A DNA stretch of 64,000 nt from assembly GCF_009796285.1 (NCBI RefSeq), contig NZ_CP047020.1:6510001-6574000 (forward strand), written 5' to 3'. Numbering within the stretch: position 1 is the first letter of the stretch; each line of letters starts with the position of its first letter. Source of the DNA: Streptomyces broussonetiae (GTDB taxonomy: Bacteria; Actinomycetota; Actinomycetes; Streptomycetales; Streptomycetaceae). Positions 15,681 through 25,390 of the stretch are shown here, in pieces. The notes beneath the pieces are model-generated. The model saw nothing but the letters and a program-made list of their open reading frames with translations, ran no database searches and had not been told where the DNA came from. The position numbers and the translations under genes were made by a program.

Positions 15681-17915
15681 GTGGCAGACCTCGCTCGTTG
15701 GTGTGTCCGGCATCGGCTGATGGCCGTGCTGCTGTGGCTGCTCGCCTTCGGCGGGGTGAGCGCCGTCGCCGCGCTCGCCGGTACGTCGTACTCCAACAAC
15801 TACGAGGTCCCGGGCACCGAGTCCGGCCGGGCGGAGCAGCTGCTCAAGCAGGGCTTCCCAGGCCTGGGCGGGGACAGTGACACCGTCGTCTGGCACACCG
15901 GCGGCGACACCGTGCGCGCCACCGGCGTCGAGCAGACCATGACCCGCACCCTCGACCGGATCGCCGCCCTGCCCGACGTGGCCTCGGTGTCGGGCCCGTA
16001 CGGCCGCGAGGGCGCGCACCGGATCAGCGCCGATGGCCGTACGGCCTACGCCACCGTCACGTTCGCCCGGCCCTCCGGGGAGATCGGCAAGTCCGAGGCG
16101 CAGGCCGTGGTACGCACCGCCAAGGCGGCAGAACGCGACGGGCTCCAGGTGGAGCTGGGCGGCGACGCGATCGGGCTCACCGCGTCCCCGCGCGAGCACA
16201 CCGCCGAGCTGGTCGGCGTGCTCGTCGCGGCCGCCGTGCTGTTCCTCGCCTTCGGTTCGCTCGCCGCCTCCCTGCTGCCCATCGCCACCGCGGTGGTCGG
16301 CGTCGGCACCGCGTACGGCGGCATAGGGCTGCTCGGACACGCCATGACCGTCGCCGACTTCGCGCCCATGCTCGGCATGCTGATCGGGCTCGGCGTCGGT
16401 ATCGACTACGCGCTGTTCATCGTCACCAGACACCGGCGCGGTCTCAAACGCGGGCTGAGCGTCACCGAGGCCGCCGTGAACGCCGTGGCCACCACGGGAC
16501 GGGCCGTCGTCTTCGCGGGTGCGACGGTGTGCATCGCCCTGCTGGGGATGCTGATACTGCGGCTGGGCTTCCTCAACGGGGTCGCCGTGGCCGCCTCGTT
16601 GACGGTGGTGCTCACCGTCGCGGCCTCGGTCACGCTGCTGCCCGCCCTGCTGTCGTACATCGGACCGCGCGCCCTCAGCCGCCGCGAGCGGTGCCGGCTG
16701 GCCGCGCACGGGCCGAGCCCGGAGCTGCCCACGGGGTTCGCCGCCCGCTGGTCCGCGCTGGTCGAACGCCACCCCAAACTGCTCGGCGCGCTCGCCCTCG
16801 CCGTCATCGCCGTCCTCGCCCTGCCCACCTTCTCGCTGCACCTCGGCACCTCCGACCAGGGCAACGACCCGCGCACCTCCACCACCCGCAAGGCCTACGA
16901 CCTGCTCGCCGAGGGGTTCGGCCCCGGTGTGAACGGGCCGCTGACCCTGGTGACCCGGGTGGACGGCGCCGCCGACAGGCTCGCCCTGGACAACCTCGAC
17001 ACCACCCTGCGCGCCACCCGGGACGTCGCCTCCGCCACCCCGGTCACCTACAACACCGGCGGCGACACCGCCTATCTCACGGTCGTCCCCGCCTCCGCGC
17101 CCCAGTCGCAGCACACCAGCGACCTCGTGGACCGGCTGCGCGAGCACGTGCTGCCTCGCGCCGAGACCGGCACCTCCCTCGACATCCAGGTCGGCGGGGT
17201 GACTGCGGGTTACGACGACTTCGCGGACGTGATCGTCGGCAAACTCCCGCTGTTCGTCGGCGTGGTCGTCGGGCTCGGCTGCTTCCTGCTGCTGGTCGCG
17301 TTCCGCTCGCTCGGCATCCCGGCGAAGGCCGCCGTGATGAACATCGCCGCCGTGGCTGCGGCGTTCGGCATCGTCGTCGCCGTCTTCCAGTGGGGCTGGG
17401 GCAGTGAACTGCTGGGCCTCGGCCGGGCCGGGCCCATCGAGCCCTTCCTGCCTGTGATCATGGTCTCGGTCCTCTTCGGCCTCTCCATGGACTACCAGGT
17501 GTTCCTGGTCAGCCGGATGTACGAGGAATGGCTGGAGACCGGGGACAACCGCCGGGCCGTCCGGGTGGGCCTCGCCGAGACCAGCCGGGTCATCAACTCC
17601 GCCGCGGTGATCATGATCTCGGTCTTCCTCGCCTTCGTGCTCAGCGGCGACCGGGTCATCGCCATGTTCGGCATCGCGCTGGCCGCCGCCGTCGCCCTCG
17701 ACGCGTTCGTGCTGCGCACACTGCTCGTACCCGCGCTGATGCACCTGCTGGGCGCCGCCAACTGGTGGCTGCCCGCCTGGCTGGAGCGCCGACTGCCGCG
17801 CATCAGCATCGAGCCGCCCGAGTGCCGGAGCGCACATGAGAGGCTCGGGAACGTCTCGATGGCACAGCTCGGAGATGAACAGGAGCACGATGTACGCGAT
17901 ACCCCTGGGCGATGA
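15681..17915 (+). CDS. MMPL-family (RND superfamily) transporter
   Basis: A 744-aa polytopic membrane protein with two repeats, each one membrane helix, a periplasmic-type loop and five more helices (12 in total). The proton-relay Asp-Tyr pairs of MmpL proteins are in GVGIDYALFIVTRH (helix 4) and GLSMDYQVFLVSRM (helix 10). Members export lipids or lipophilic compounds; the cargo here is unknown. The GTG at 15681 (VADLARWCVRHR) is chosen because TGGGAG lies just upstream and the first helix follows at once. Its 3' end overlaps the GNAT gene by 26 bp, indicating cotranscription. Confidence 0.92.
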   Translation: MADLARWCVRHRLMAVLLWLLAFGGVSAVAALAGTSYSNNYEVPGTESGRAEQLLKQGFPGLGGDSDTVVWHTGGDTVRATGVEQTMTRTLDRIAALPDVASVSGPYGREGAHRISADGRTAYATVTFARPSGEIGKSEAQAVVRTAKAAERDGLQVELGGDAIGLTASPREHTAELVGVLVAAAVLFLAFGSLAASLLPIATAVVGVGTAYGGIGLLGHAMTVADFAPMLGMLIGLGVGIDYALFIVTRHRRGLKRGLSVTEAAVNAVATTGRAVVFAGATVCIALLGMLILRLGFLNGVAVAASLTVVLTVAASVTLLPALLSYIGPRALSRRERCRLAAHGPSPELPTGFAARWSALVERHPKLLGALALAVIAVLALPTFSLHLGTSDQGNDPRTSTTRKAYDLLAEGFGPGVNGPLTLVTRVDGAADRLALDNLDTTLRATRDVASATPVTYNTGGDTAYLTVVPASAPQSQHTSDLVDRLREHVLPRAETGTSLDIQVGGVTAGYDDFADVIVGKLPLFVGVVVGLGCFLLLVAFRSLGIPAKAAVMNIAAVAAAFGIVVAVFQWGWGSELLGLGRAGPIEPFLPVIMVSVLFGLSMDYQVFLVSRMYEEWLETGDNRRAVRVGLAETSRVINSAAVIMISVFLAFVLSGDRVIAMFGIALAAAVALDAFVLRTLLVPALMHLLGAANWWLPAWLERRLPRISIEPPECRSAHERLGNVSMAQLGDEQEHDVRDTPGR

Positions 17916-18465
17916 CGGCGCCGAACTGCGACCCCTCGAGGTCTGGCACGCCGAGGAGGTCCTCGCCAACATCGACCGGGGACGGGAGTTCATCGGCCGG
18001 CACGTCGGGCTGCCGGACGTGGTGTCCGACCTGGACGGCGCACGTGGGTGGCTGACGTCGTACGCCGAGAAGCGGGCCGCCGACGGAGGCAGTCTGCACG
18101 GCATCTGGCTGGACGGGACGCTCGTCGGCGGGCTGCTGTTCCGCGTGTGGGACACCCCGAGCGGCGTGTGCGAGGCCGGCTGCTGGCTGGAGCCGGCGGC
18201 GGCCGGGCGCGGACTGGTCACGCGGGGCATGCGGACGCTGCTGGACTGGGCCTTCGAGGAGCGCGGCATGCACCGCGTGGAGTGGCACGTCTCCTCGGCG
18301 AACGAGCCCAGCATCAACGTGGCCCGGCGCCTCGGCATGACCCGCGAGGGCGTGCTCCGCGAGAACTACCCGCACCGGGGCGAGCGCACCAGCACCGAGA
18401 TCTGGTCGGTCCTCGGCCCCGAGTGGCGTGAGGCACGCGCGCGTACCGCGCACGCCGCTCCCTGA
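17890..18465 (+). CDS. GNAT-family N-acetyltransferase (RimJ/RimL type)
   Basis: A 191-aa acetyltransferase of the RimJ/RimL group. Substrate-side motifs AELRPLEVWHAEEV and EFIGRH precede the acetyl-CoA loop PAAAGRGLVTRGMRTLLDWAF and HRVEWHVSSANEPSINVARRLGM. The acceptor (protein N-terminus or small amine) cannot be told. ATG 17890 is favoured by AGGAG at 17881-17885; the reading frame is open further upstream but without a matching site. It overlaps the end of the MMPL gene. Confidence 0.88.
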   Translation: MYAIPLGDDGAELRPLEVWHAEEVLANIDRGREFIGRHVGLPDVVSDLDGARGWLTSYAEKRAADGGSLHGIWLDGTLVGGLLFRVWDTPSGVCEAGCWLEPAAAGRGLVTRGMRTLLDWAFEERGMHRVEWHVSSANEPSINVARRLGMTREGVLRENYPHRGERTSTEIWSVLGPEWREARARTAHAAP

Positions 18466-18514
18466 CATTCGATCATTAAGAGACCTCTCAGACAGCGTCC
18501 GTACGGTGCCGGGC

Positions 18515-19126
18515 ATGGCTACGAAGACAGACGAAGGCGCCGGGACGGGCGCTCCCGGCACCGAGGCACAGACCGACGAGAAGGCCGTGGCGGCCACGCA
18601 GGCTCCGCAGGAGGACGCGGGGCACGAGGACGCCGTCGAGGAACAGACCCTGGAGGACGACGAGGCCACGCAGGACGAGGCTCAGGAGGAGGACGACGGC
18701 GCGGAGCAGGAACCCGCGGCGCAGAAGGTGCCCTCCGGGGTCGGTCAGGGCGCCGGTGCCGTCGTCTCCGCCGCACTGGGCCTGGTCTCGCTGAGCGGCG
18801 GCTGGATCGGCACCGTCGCGGGCGCCCGCCAGCAGCTCATCGGCCAGCTGCGCACCTCCTCCACCGCGACCGTCGCCAAGCAGATCAAGGCGGTCTACGG
18901 CGACGCCTGGCACAGCACCGCCCTGTGGGCCGGCCTGTTCGCGCTGGCCGCGCTGCTCACCGGTGTGGTCGTGCTCGCCCGCCCCGCGTTCGGCGTTCCG
19001 GGCCGTCCGCAGGCGCCGTGGATCAAGTCGGTCGCCTGGGCGGGTGTCTCGCTCGGTGTCATCGGCCTGGTCCTGGCCGGGCTGAAGTACTCCGACGCGC
19101 TGCTCGGCCTGCCCTCGACGGGCTGA
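18515..19126 (+). CDS. acidic-tailed three-TM membrane protein, unknown function
   Basis: A 203-aa protein. Residues 1-70 are strongly acidic and low in complexity (repeated Glu, Asp, Gln, Ala), followed by hydrophobic segments at about 76-97, 135-155 and 172-192. A soluble loop (RQQLIGQLRTSSTATVAKQI) lies between the first two. No family is recognised. TACGGT at 18502-18507 sits seven bases before the ATG without a ribosome-binding site, so the transcript is probably leaderless. Standing alone, it gives no functional hint. Confidence 0.7.
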   Translation: MATKTDEGAGTGAPGTEAQTDEKAVAATQAPQEDAGHEDAVEEQTLEDDEATQDEAQEEDDGAEQEPAAQKVPSGVGQGAGAVVSAALGLVSLSGGWIGTVAGARQQLIGQLRTSSTATVAKQIKAVYGDAWHSTALWAGLFALAALLTGVVVLARPAFGVPGRPQAPWIKSVAWAGVSLGVIGLVLAGLKYSDALLGLPSTG

Positions 19127-19200
19127 GGAACCGCAGGTCCCCGGGGCCTTAGGTCGTCCATGCCCCCCCTTATGGATGCCCTGAGGCCCCTTACGCGCGC

Positions 19201-19220
19201 GTGCCGCCCGCGGGCGGCAC
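19201..19220. terminator. 20-bp perfect palindrome, likely terminator
   Basis: GTGCCGCCCG directly followed by CGGGCGGCAC, 75 bp after the preceding stop and 104 bp before the next start. It can form a near-loopless stem as RNA, or act as a symmetric protein site as DNA. Terminator is preferred by position. Confidence 0.45.
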
Positions 19221-19323
19221 GAAGATACGGAACTCTCCCGATGCGGCACATCCCCCTCGGGGACGACGGTGGAGGCATCGCAGAACGCGAAGCACGACAC
19301 CGGCTCTCTCCGAAGGAAACGCC

Positions 19324-19515
19324 ATGCTCGAGATCGAGTACCACAAGGCCCGTGCCGCCCAGCTGATCCGCGAGGCCGAGCAGGAGCGGCTGGCCCGCTC
19401 CGTCACCCGGGCCCGCCGCACCGCCCGCGACCCGCAACCGGCCGGCCACGACGGCATGGGTGCCGAGTCCCATACCGACCGGCCCCACCGGCACCGGCTC
19501 CCGCGCGCCGCGTGA
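19324..19515 (+). CDS. 63-aa small conserved protein
   Basis: A short basic protein whose N-terminus (MLEIEYHKARAAQLIREAEQERLARSVTRARR) should form one amphipathic helix rich in Arg and Glu, followed by a disordered Pro/His tail. Such small proteins are widespread in Streptomyces but have no known role. ATG 19324 with GAAGGAAA at 19312-19319 as ribosome-binding site. The next gene, the LAL regulator, starts 161 bp later with its own promoter-like sequence. Confidence 0.7.
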   Translation: MLEIEYHKARAAQLIREAEQERLARSVTRARRTARDPQPAGHDGMGAESHTDRPHRHRLPRAA

Positions 19516-19676
19516 CCACCGCCCCGGCGGGCCCGGGCGGGACGGAGGGGGGCCGTACGGGGGTCGGCCGCCGTCCGTCCCGTGCCACGACCCTCCAGGC
19601 CGTCGGTACGAAGATCGCACCGGGTCTGTGGAAAACCGCTGCCCCACTCCCCGGGCCTCGTGCGATGCTCGGGCCC

Positions 19677-22600
19677 GTGGAGACCAGGTCCGTCAGTCCC
19701 GTGTTCGTCGGCCGCACCGACGAGTTGGACACGCTGAACGAAGCGCTCGCCCGCGCCGCAGCCGGCGAGCCGCAGGCGCTGCTGCTCGGCGGTGAGGCCG
19801 GCGTCGGCAAGACCCGCCTCGTCGAGGAGTTCGCCGCGGCCGCCGGCCGGCATGCGGTGGTGGCCGTCGGCGGCTGCGTCGAGATCGGTGCGGACGGGCT
19901 GCCGTTCGCCCCCTTCTCCACCGCACTGCGCGCCCTGCGCGACGCCCTGTCCGAACAGTTCGCCGCCGCCGCGCACGGACAGGAGGAGGAGCTGGCCCGC
20001 CTCCTGCCCGACCTGGGCGAGGCCGGCACCGGCCGCCATGACGAGCAGGGCATGGCCCGCCTGTTCGAGCTGACCGCCCGGCTGCTGGAGCGCGTCGCCG
20101 CCGAGCAGCCGGTCGTGTTCGTCCTGGAGGACCTGCACTGGGCCGACGCCTCCACCCGCCACCTCCTCGCCTACCTCTTGCGCACCCTGCGCGCCGGCCG
20201 GCTCCTCGTCCTCGCCAGCTACCGATCGGACGACATCCACCGTCGCCACCCGCTGCGCCCCCTGCTCGCCGAACTCGACCGGCTGCGCACGGTCCGCCGT
20301 ATCGAACTCGCCCGCTTCACCCACGAGGAGGTCGGCCGCCAGATCGCCGGCATCCTCGCCGCCGAACCCGACCCCGCCCGGGTGGACGTGATCTTCGAAC
20401 GCTCCGACGGCAACGCCTTCTTCGTCGAGGAACTCGCCGTCGCGGGCTGTGAGGGGCGCTGCACCGGTCTCACCGACTCCCTGCGCGATCTGCTCCTGGT
20501 GCGGGTGGAGCGGCTGCCCGAGACCGCCCAGCGGGTCGCCCGGATCGTCGCCGAGGGCGGCTCCACCGTGGAGTACCGGCTGATCGCCGCCGTCGCCCAG
20601 CTCGCCGAGGACGACCTCATCGAGGCGCTGCGGGCCGCCGTCGGCGCCAACATCCTCACCGTCACCCCGGCCGGCGACGGCTACCGCTTCCGGCACTCCC
20701 TGGTCCGCGAGGCCGTCGCCGACGACCTGCTGCCCGGCGAGCGCTCCCGGCTCAACCGCCGCTACGCCGAGGCCCTGGAGGCCGAGCCCGCGCTCGTCCC
20801 GGCCGACGCGCGCGTGATGCGCCTGGCCAGCTACTGGTACCACGCGCACGACGCCGCCAAGGCCCTGCCCGCCGTCCTGGACGCCTCCGTCGTGGCCCGC
20901 CGCCGGCACGCCTACACCGAGCAACTGGAGCTTCTGGAGCGGGCGATGGAGCTGTGGGACGGCGTCCCCGAGGAGGTGCGCTCGGTCCTGCGCCCGGTGG
21001 ACTACACCGAGGACTACCCTCCGTGCGGCTGCGATCCGGCCACCACCCCGCTGCGCTATCTCGACCTGATGGCCGAGGCTGCCGTCGCGGGCCGGTTCGG
21101 CGGTGAACGGGAACGGGCACTGAAGATCACCAAGCGCGCGCTGCGCCTGCTGGAGGACGACCCCGACCCGCTGCGCGCCGCCTGGTTCTGGATCCAGCGC
21201 TCCCGCCTGGTCCAGGCCCTGGCCCGCGGCGACGGCTGGCAGGAACTGGCCACCGCCCAGGACCTGGTGCGCGGCCTGCCGCCCTCGGAGGTGCACGCGG
21301 ACGTGCTGGCCAACGTGGCCGGCTGGTCCATGCTCCACCGGCCGGGCCCCGAGGCCTTCGCCGCCGCCGAGCGAGCCGTGGAGTACGCGCGCATGGTGGG
21401 CGTCCGCGACATCGAACTGCATGCGCGCCTCACCCTCGGCGGTCTCAAGGTCGACGCCGGCGACACCGAGGCCGGCCTCGCGGAGATGCGGCAGGTGCTG
21501 CGGGACACCCTCGCCGAGGGCGTGCGCCAGGTCGCGGGCCGCGCCTATGTGAACCTGCCCTCCGAGCTGCAGAGCGTCGGCCGCGACCGGGAGGCCGTCC
21601 CCCTGCTGCACGAGGGCATCGCCTTCGCCCGGGCGCACGGGCTGCTGGACTCCGAGGGCTGGATACGGGGCAACCTCTCCGAGGCGCTCTACGCGCTCGG
21701 CCAGTGGCCGGAGGCAGCCGAGTCCGCCATGCACGGGGCCAGGGGCGCCCACAGCGTCAAGGCCCGCGGCCAGGGCGCCCTGCGCCTGGCCTATCTCGCC
21801 CTGGCCCGCGGCGATCTGGCCGAGGCCGGCCGGCACCTCGCCGCCGCCCGCGCCCACTACGGCACCCACGATCCCATGCCCCAGCACTCCCTGCCGCTGG
21901 CCCGCATCACCCTCGGCCTCGCCGCCGCCGAGGGCCGCATCGCCGACGCCCGCGCCGAGCTGCTCCGGGCCCTGGACACCGGGTTCCCGCCCGGCACCCA
22001 CCGCTACGGCTGGCCGCTGCTGCTGGCGGCCGCCACCGCCGAGGCCGACACCCGCACCCTGCCCGCCGCCCGGCCCGGCCGCGAGGAGATCCTCGGCCGC
22101 CTCATCGAGGCCGTACGGAAACTCACCACCGGCGTCCCGCTGTGGCAGGCCTACGACCAGTGGACCCGCGCCGAGCTGCTGCGCGCACAGGGCACGGACA
22201 CCACCGACGCCTGGTCACCGGTGGTCACCGCCTTCGAGTGCCTGGACCGCCCCTACGACCTCGCCCGGGTCCGCCACCGCCTCGCCGCGGCACTCCTCGC
22301 CGCCGGTGGCGAGGACGAACGCGACCGCGCGGTGGACCTGCTCCGGCTGTCCGGGGCGGTCGCCGCCCACCTCGGCGCCCGTCCCCTCGCCGACGAGGTG
22401 ACCCGGCTCGCCCAGCGCGCCCGCCTCAGCCTGACCCACGCGCCACGCCAGGCCCTCGCCGCCGCCGACCCGGCCGCGTCCCTGGGCCTGACCAGCCGGG
22501 AGCGGGACGTCCTGCGCCTCGTCTCGGCCGGCCGCACCAACCGCCAGATAGCCGAGGAGCTGTTCATCTCCCCCAAGACGGCGAGCGTCCACGTCTCCAA

Positions 22601-22706
22601 CATCCTGAGCAAGCTCGGCGTCTCGGGCAGAGGGGAGGCGGCGGCCGTGGCGCACCGGCTGGGCCTGTTCCCGGCCGAGACGGCCACTGCCCCCACGGCG
22701 GGGTGA
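19677..22706 (+). CDS. LAL-type (large ATP-binding LuxR) transcriptional regulator
   Basis: A 1009-aa STAND/AAA regulator. The N-terminal ATPase has Walker A GGEAGVGKT (residues 38-46) and Walker B VFVLEDLHWAD. A long alpha-helical, TPR-like central part follows, and the C-terminal LuxR helix-turn-helix is LTSRERDVLRLVSAGRTNRQIAEELF. LAL proteins are usually pathway-specific activators, but no biosynthetic cluster lies beside this one. The GTG at 19677 is taken as start because GATGCT lies six bases upstream and no ribosome-binding site is present; an in-frame ATG at 19665 is the alternative. Its own target is not evident here. Confidence 0.9.
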   Translation: METRSVSPVFVGRTDELDTLNEALARAAAGEPQALLLGGEAGVGKTRLVEEFAAAAGRHAVVAVGGCVEIGADGLPFAPFSTALRALRDALSEQFAAAAHGQEEELARLLPDLGEAGTGRHDEQGMARLFELTARLLERVAAEQPVVFVLEDLHWADASTRHLLAYLLRTLRAGRLLVLASYRSDDIHRRHPLRPLLAELDRLRTVRRIELARFTHEEVGRQIAGILAAEPDPARVDVIFERSDGNAFFVEELAVAGCEGRCTGLTDSLRDLLLVRVERLPETAQRVARIVAEGGSTVEYRLIAAVAQLAEDDLIEALRAAVGANILTVTPAGDGYRFRHSLVREAVADDLLPGERSRLNRRYAEALEAEPALVPADARVMRLASYWYHAHDAAKALPAVLDASVVARRRHAYTEQLELLERAMELWDGVPEEVRSVLRPVDYTEDYPPCGCDPATTPLRYLDLMAEAAVAGRFGGERERALKITKRALRLLEDDPDPLRAAWFWIQRSRLVQALARGDGWQELATAQDLVRGLPPSEVHADVLANVAGWSMLHRPGPEAFAAAERAVEYARMVGVRDIELHARLTLGGLKVDAGDTEAGLAEMRQVLRDTLAEGVRQVAGRAYVNLPSELQSVGRDREAVPLLHEGIAFARAHGLLDSEGWIRGNLSEALYALGQWPEAAESAMHGARGAHSVKARGQGALRLAYLALARGDLAEAGRHLAAARAHYGTHDPMPQHSLPLARITLGLAAAEGRIADARAELLRALDTGFPPGTHRYGWPLLLAAATAEADTRTLPAARPGREEILGRLIEAVRKLTTGVPLWQAYDQWTRAELLRAQGTDTTDAWSPVVTAFECLDRPYDLARVRHRLAAALLAAGGEDERDRAVDLLRLSGAVAAHLGARPLADEVTRLAQRARLSLTHAPRQALAAADPAASLGLTSRERDVLRLVSAGRTNRQIAEELFISPKTASVHVSNILSKLGVSGRGEAAAVAHRLGLFPAETATAPTAG

Positions 22707-22755
22707 CTCGTACGCTGGAGGAAACGGGCCAGAGGCAGGAAGCGGGGGAGAAGCG

Positions 22756-23022
22756 GTGTTCAACGCCTTCGAGGAACTGTTCGCGCCCAGCCGCAAGCAC
22801 ACCCATGAAGAGCAGAACCGTCTGGAGCTGACCCGGGAGGACGTCGGGGACACCGACCCCGGCCGGGGGCCGATAGATCTGGCTTCGGGAAAGGTGGTCG
22901 TACGCCCGCGCACGGCGCCGCCCCCGGAAGAGGAAGCGGCGGAAGGGAAGGCTGCGGAAGCGGAAGCCGGGGGAGCCATGGAGGGGAGGACTGCGCAGGA
23001 GGCGGCCGCGGAGGGCGACTAG
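22756..23022 (+). CDS. small DUF6191-like protein
   Basis: An 88-aa soluble protein whose conserved front (FNAFEELFAPSRKHTHEEQNRLELTREDVGDTDPGRGPIDLASGKVVV) matches a short actinomycete family known only as a DUF (DUF6191, from memory). The Glu/Ala-rich tail is low in complexity. GTG 22756 has GGGGGAG at 22744-22750. It lies 49 bp after the LAL regulator, perhaps cotranscribed, and is convergent with the dehydrogenase gene, with only nine bases between stops. Confidence 0.7.
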   Translation: MFNAFEELFAPSRKHTHEEQNRLELTREDVGDTDPGRGPIDLASGKVVVRPRTAPPPEEEAAEGKAAEAEAGGAMEGRTAQEAAAEGD

Positions 23023-23031
23023 GCCCTGTCG

Positions 23032-24195
23032 TCACCGCACCCGGACCTCCAGCACCCGGTCGTCTCCCTTCGCCGGCCGGCCCCGGCCGTCCGTGTTGCT
23101 CGTCACCAGCCAGACCCTGTCGCCGCCTGCCGCGACGACCGTGCGCAGGCGGCCGTACTCGCCGGTGAGGAAGGCCTGCGGGGCCGCGGCGGCCTGCGTG
23201 CCCTGCAGCGGGATACGCCACAGGCGCCGGCCCTTCAGGCCCGCCATCCAGATCACGCCGTCGACGTAGGCGATGCCGCTGGGGGAGGCGTCGCCGGTGT
23301 GCCACTGGGCGAGCGGGTTCTGCAAGGCGGCGTCGGAGGATCTGCCCTCGGCGGCAGGCCAGCCGTAGTCGCCGCCGGGCTTGATCGCGTTCAGCTCGTC
23401 CCAGGTGTCCTGCCCGAACTCCGAGGCGAACAGCCGCTGTCGGCCGTCCCAGGCCAGGCCCTGCACGTTCCGGTGGCCGTACGAGTACACCGGTGAACCG
23501 GGGAAGGGATTCCCCGGCGCCGGATCGCCCTCGGGGGTCAGGCGCAGGATCTTGCCGCCCAGGGACTTCCTGTCCTGGGCCAGGCCGCGCTCGCCGCTCT
23601 CGCCGGTGCCCGCGTACAGCATCCCGTCCGGGCCGAACGCGATACGGCCGCCGTTGTGGACGGCGCCCTTGGGAATGCCCTTGAACACCGTGTCCGGAGC
23701 GCCCAGTTGCTCACCGGCAGGCTTTCGCTCGTCGTACAGCATGCGGACGATGCGGTTGTCCGAGGCGGAGGTGAAGTAGGCGTAGATCATGTGGTCCGAG
23801 GCGTAGCCGGGGGAGAGGGCGATGCCCAGCAGGCCGCCCTCCCCGGCCGGGGAGACCCCGGAGACCGTACCCAACTCGGTCTTCCTGCCGGTGTTTTCGT
23901 CGATCCGGGTGATCGTCCCGTCGTCGCGGGAGGAGACCAGCAGGCCGCCGCCCGGCAGCGGGGCCAGTCCCCAGGGCGTCTTGAGTCCCTCGGCCACCGT
24001 GCGCAGCACCTTCGCCGAGCCCCTGGCCGGCGGCGCCGGGTCGGCGGACCGTCCGGAGGGGGCGGCGCCGCTCGACCGGGTGAGCCCGCCGTCGAGCGGC
24101 AGGCGCCCGCCAGGGGAGCCGTTCCCGCCCGAGGAGCAGCCGGCCGTCAGCAGCAGGGCGGCGGCCAACACGGCTGTCACGGCGCGATGTTGCAC
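23032..24195 (-). CDS. lipoprotein PQQ-type glucose/sorbosone dehydrogenase
   Basis: A 387-aa six-bladed beta-propeller of the soluble glucose/sorbosone dehydrogenase family, which oxidises aldoses with PQQ. An N-terminal signal peptide ends in lipobox LTAGC (Cys20), so the protein should be anchored outside the membrane. Propeller motifs include TPWGLAPLPGGGLLVSSRDDG, GEGGLLGIALSPGY and YSYGHRNVQGLAWD. GTG 24195 is chosen because AAGGGGA precedes it and the signal sequence starts there. PQQ synthesis genes are not in this window, so the cofactor source or even the activity is uncertain. Confidence 0.85.
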   Translation of the reverse strand: MQHRAVTAVLAAALLLTAGCSSGGNGSPGGRLPLDGGLTRSSGAAPSGRSADPAPPARGSAKVLRTVAEGLKTPWGLAPLPGGGLLVSSRDDGTITRIDENTGRKTELGTVSGVSPAGEGGLLGIALSPGYASDHMIYAYFTSASDNRIVRMLYDERKPAGEQLGAPDTVFKGIPKGAVHNGGRIAFGPDGMLYAGTGESGERGLAQDRKSLGGKILRLTPEGDPAPGNPFPGSPVYSYGHRNVQGLAWDGRQRLFASEFGQDTWDELNAIKPGGDYGWPAAEGRSSDAALQNPLAQWHTGDASPSGIAYVDGVIWMAGLKGRRLWRIPLQGTQAAAAPQAFLTGEYGRLRTVVAAGGDRVWLVTSNTDGRGRPAKGDDRVLEVRVR

Positions 24196-24316
24196 GATCG
24201 GTCCCCTTCGGCCGGCAGTGGTCTCGGCATCCTCACCCTCACCCTCTCCTACCCACATCACGCCCACCCTGCCCCGGCGAACCGGTGCACGCTCGTCCTC
24301 CCGGCCGTACTGCCGG

Positions 24317-25315
24317 TCAGTCCCACGAGCCCTGGGCCGCCGGCAGACGGGATATCTCCGTCAGGTCCTGCTCGGTCAGGCGCAGGGCGGCTGCCGCCGC
24401 GTTCTGGGATGCCCAGTGTTCCCGCTTCGTGCCCGGTACGGCGATCACATGGCGGCCCTGGGTGAGGACCCAGGCGAGGGCCACCTGGGCCGGGGTGACG
24501 TCCCCGCCGTGGCGGTGCGCGATGCGGCGCAGGCCCGCGACGATCGGCTGGTTGGCGGCCATCATCTCGGCCGTGAAACGGGGGTGGCGGGCGCGCAGGT
24601 CGTCCGGTTCGAAGCCCTCGCCGGGCGTCAGCGTGCCGGTCAGGAAGCCATTGCCCAGCGGCATCGCCGCAAGGAACCCCACGCCCCGCGCCTCGCACCA
24701 CGGCAGCAGCCCCTGCACCGCCTCCGGCGACCACACCGACAGCTCCGCCTGCACCGCCGCCACCGGGAAGACCTGCTGCACGCGCCGCAACTGGCGCAGG
24801 GTGGCGTCGTACAGCCCGGTGCCCGAGCGCCGGCCGCCGCGCGCGCCGACCGCGCACAGCCCCAGTGCCCGTACCTTGCCGGCCCGTACCAGTTCCGCCA
24901 TCGCGCCCCACGTCTCCTCGATCGGGACCTCGGGGTCCGCGCGGTGCAACTGGTAGAGGTCGATGACGTCGGTCTGCAGGCGCCTGAGCGAGGCGTCGCA
25001 GGCGCGCTTCACATAGCCGGGGCGGCCGTTGGCCACGATGTGCTGCTCGCCCACCAGCAGCCCCGCCTTCGTGGACACGAAGGCGTCCCCGCGGCGCTCC
25101 CTGAGTACCCGGCCGAGCAGCAGCTCGTTGGTGAACGGGCCGTACATGTCCGCCGTGTCCAGGAGACCCGAGCCCAGGTCCAGCGCCCGGTGCACGGTTC
25201 TCAGCGACTCCTCGCCGCGCCGCCGCGAGGCGCTGTACGCCCAGCTCATCGGCATGCATCCGAGTCCGACGGCCCCCACCGCGAGTGCTCCCGCGCCGAT
25301 CGTCCTGCGCTCCAC
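24317..25315 (-). CDS. aldo/keto reductase
   Basis: A 332-aa NADPH-dependent reductase with a TIM-barrel fold. The catalytic tetrad is visible: Asp and Tyr in LLDTADMYGP, Lys in FVSTKAG, His in DLYQLHRAD. The C-terminal cofactor loop is VIAVPGTKREHWASQN. The substrate is unknown. It is divergent from the D-2-hydroxyacid dehydrogenase with 75 bp between starts, so a shared regulatory region is likely. ATG 25315. Confidence 0.9.
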   Translation of the reverse strand: MERRTIGAGALAVGAVGLGCMPMSWAYSASRRRGEESLRTVHRALDLGSGLLDTADMYGPFTNELLLGRVLRERRGDAFVSTKAGLLVGEQHIVANGRPGYVKRACDASLRRLQTDVIDLYQLHRADPEVPIEETWGAMAELVRAGKVRALGLCAVGARGGRRSGTGLYDATLRQLRRVQQVFPVAAVQAELSVWSPEAVQGLLPWCEARGVGFLAAMPLGNGFLTGTLTPGEGFEPDDLRARHPRFTAEMMAANQPIVAGLRRIAHRHGGDVTPAQVALAWVLTQGRHVIAVPGTKREHWASQNAAAAALRLTEQDLTEISRLPAAQGSWD

Positions 25316-25390
25316 CTGGTCGTGAACCTCCCTCTCCTGCTCCCCAACCTAACCTCTGTGCCCGCACGCCCCTGACATAGCCTCCATGCC

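Noticed and set aside
15624..18338. Very long open frame antisense to the MMPL transporter
   Set aside because: Product is rich in His, Gly and Arg with no domain; such frames arise opposite GC-rich Streptomyces genes. Many similar frames elsewhere in the window were dropped for the same reason.
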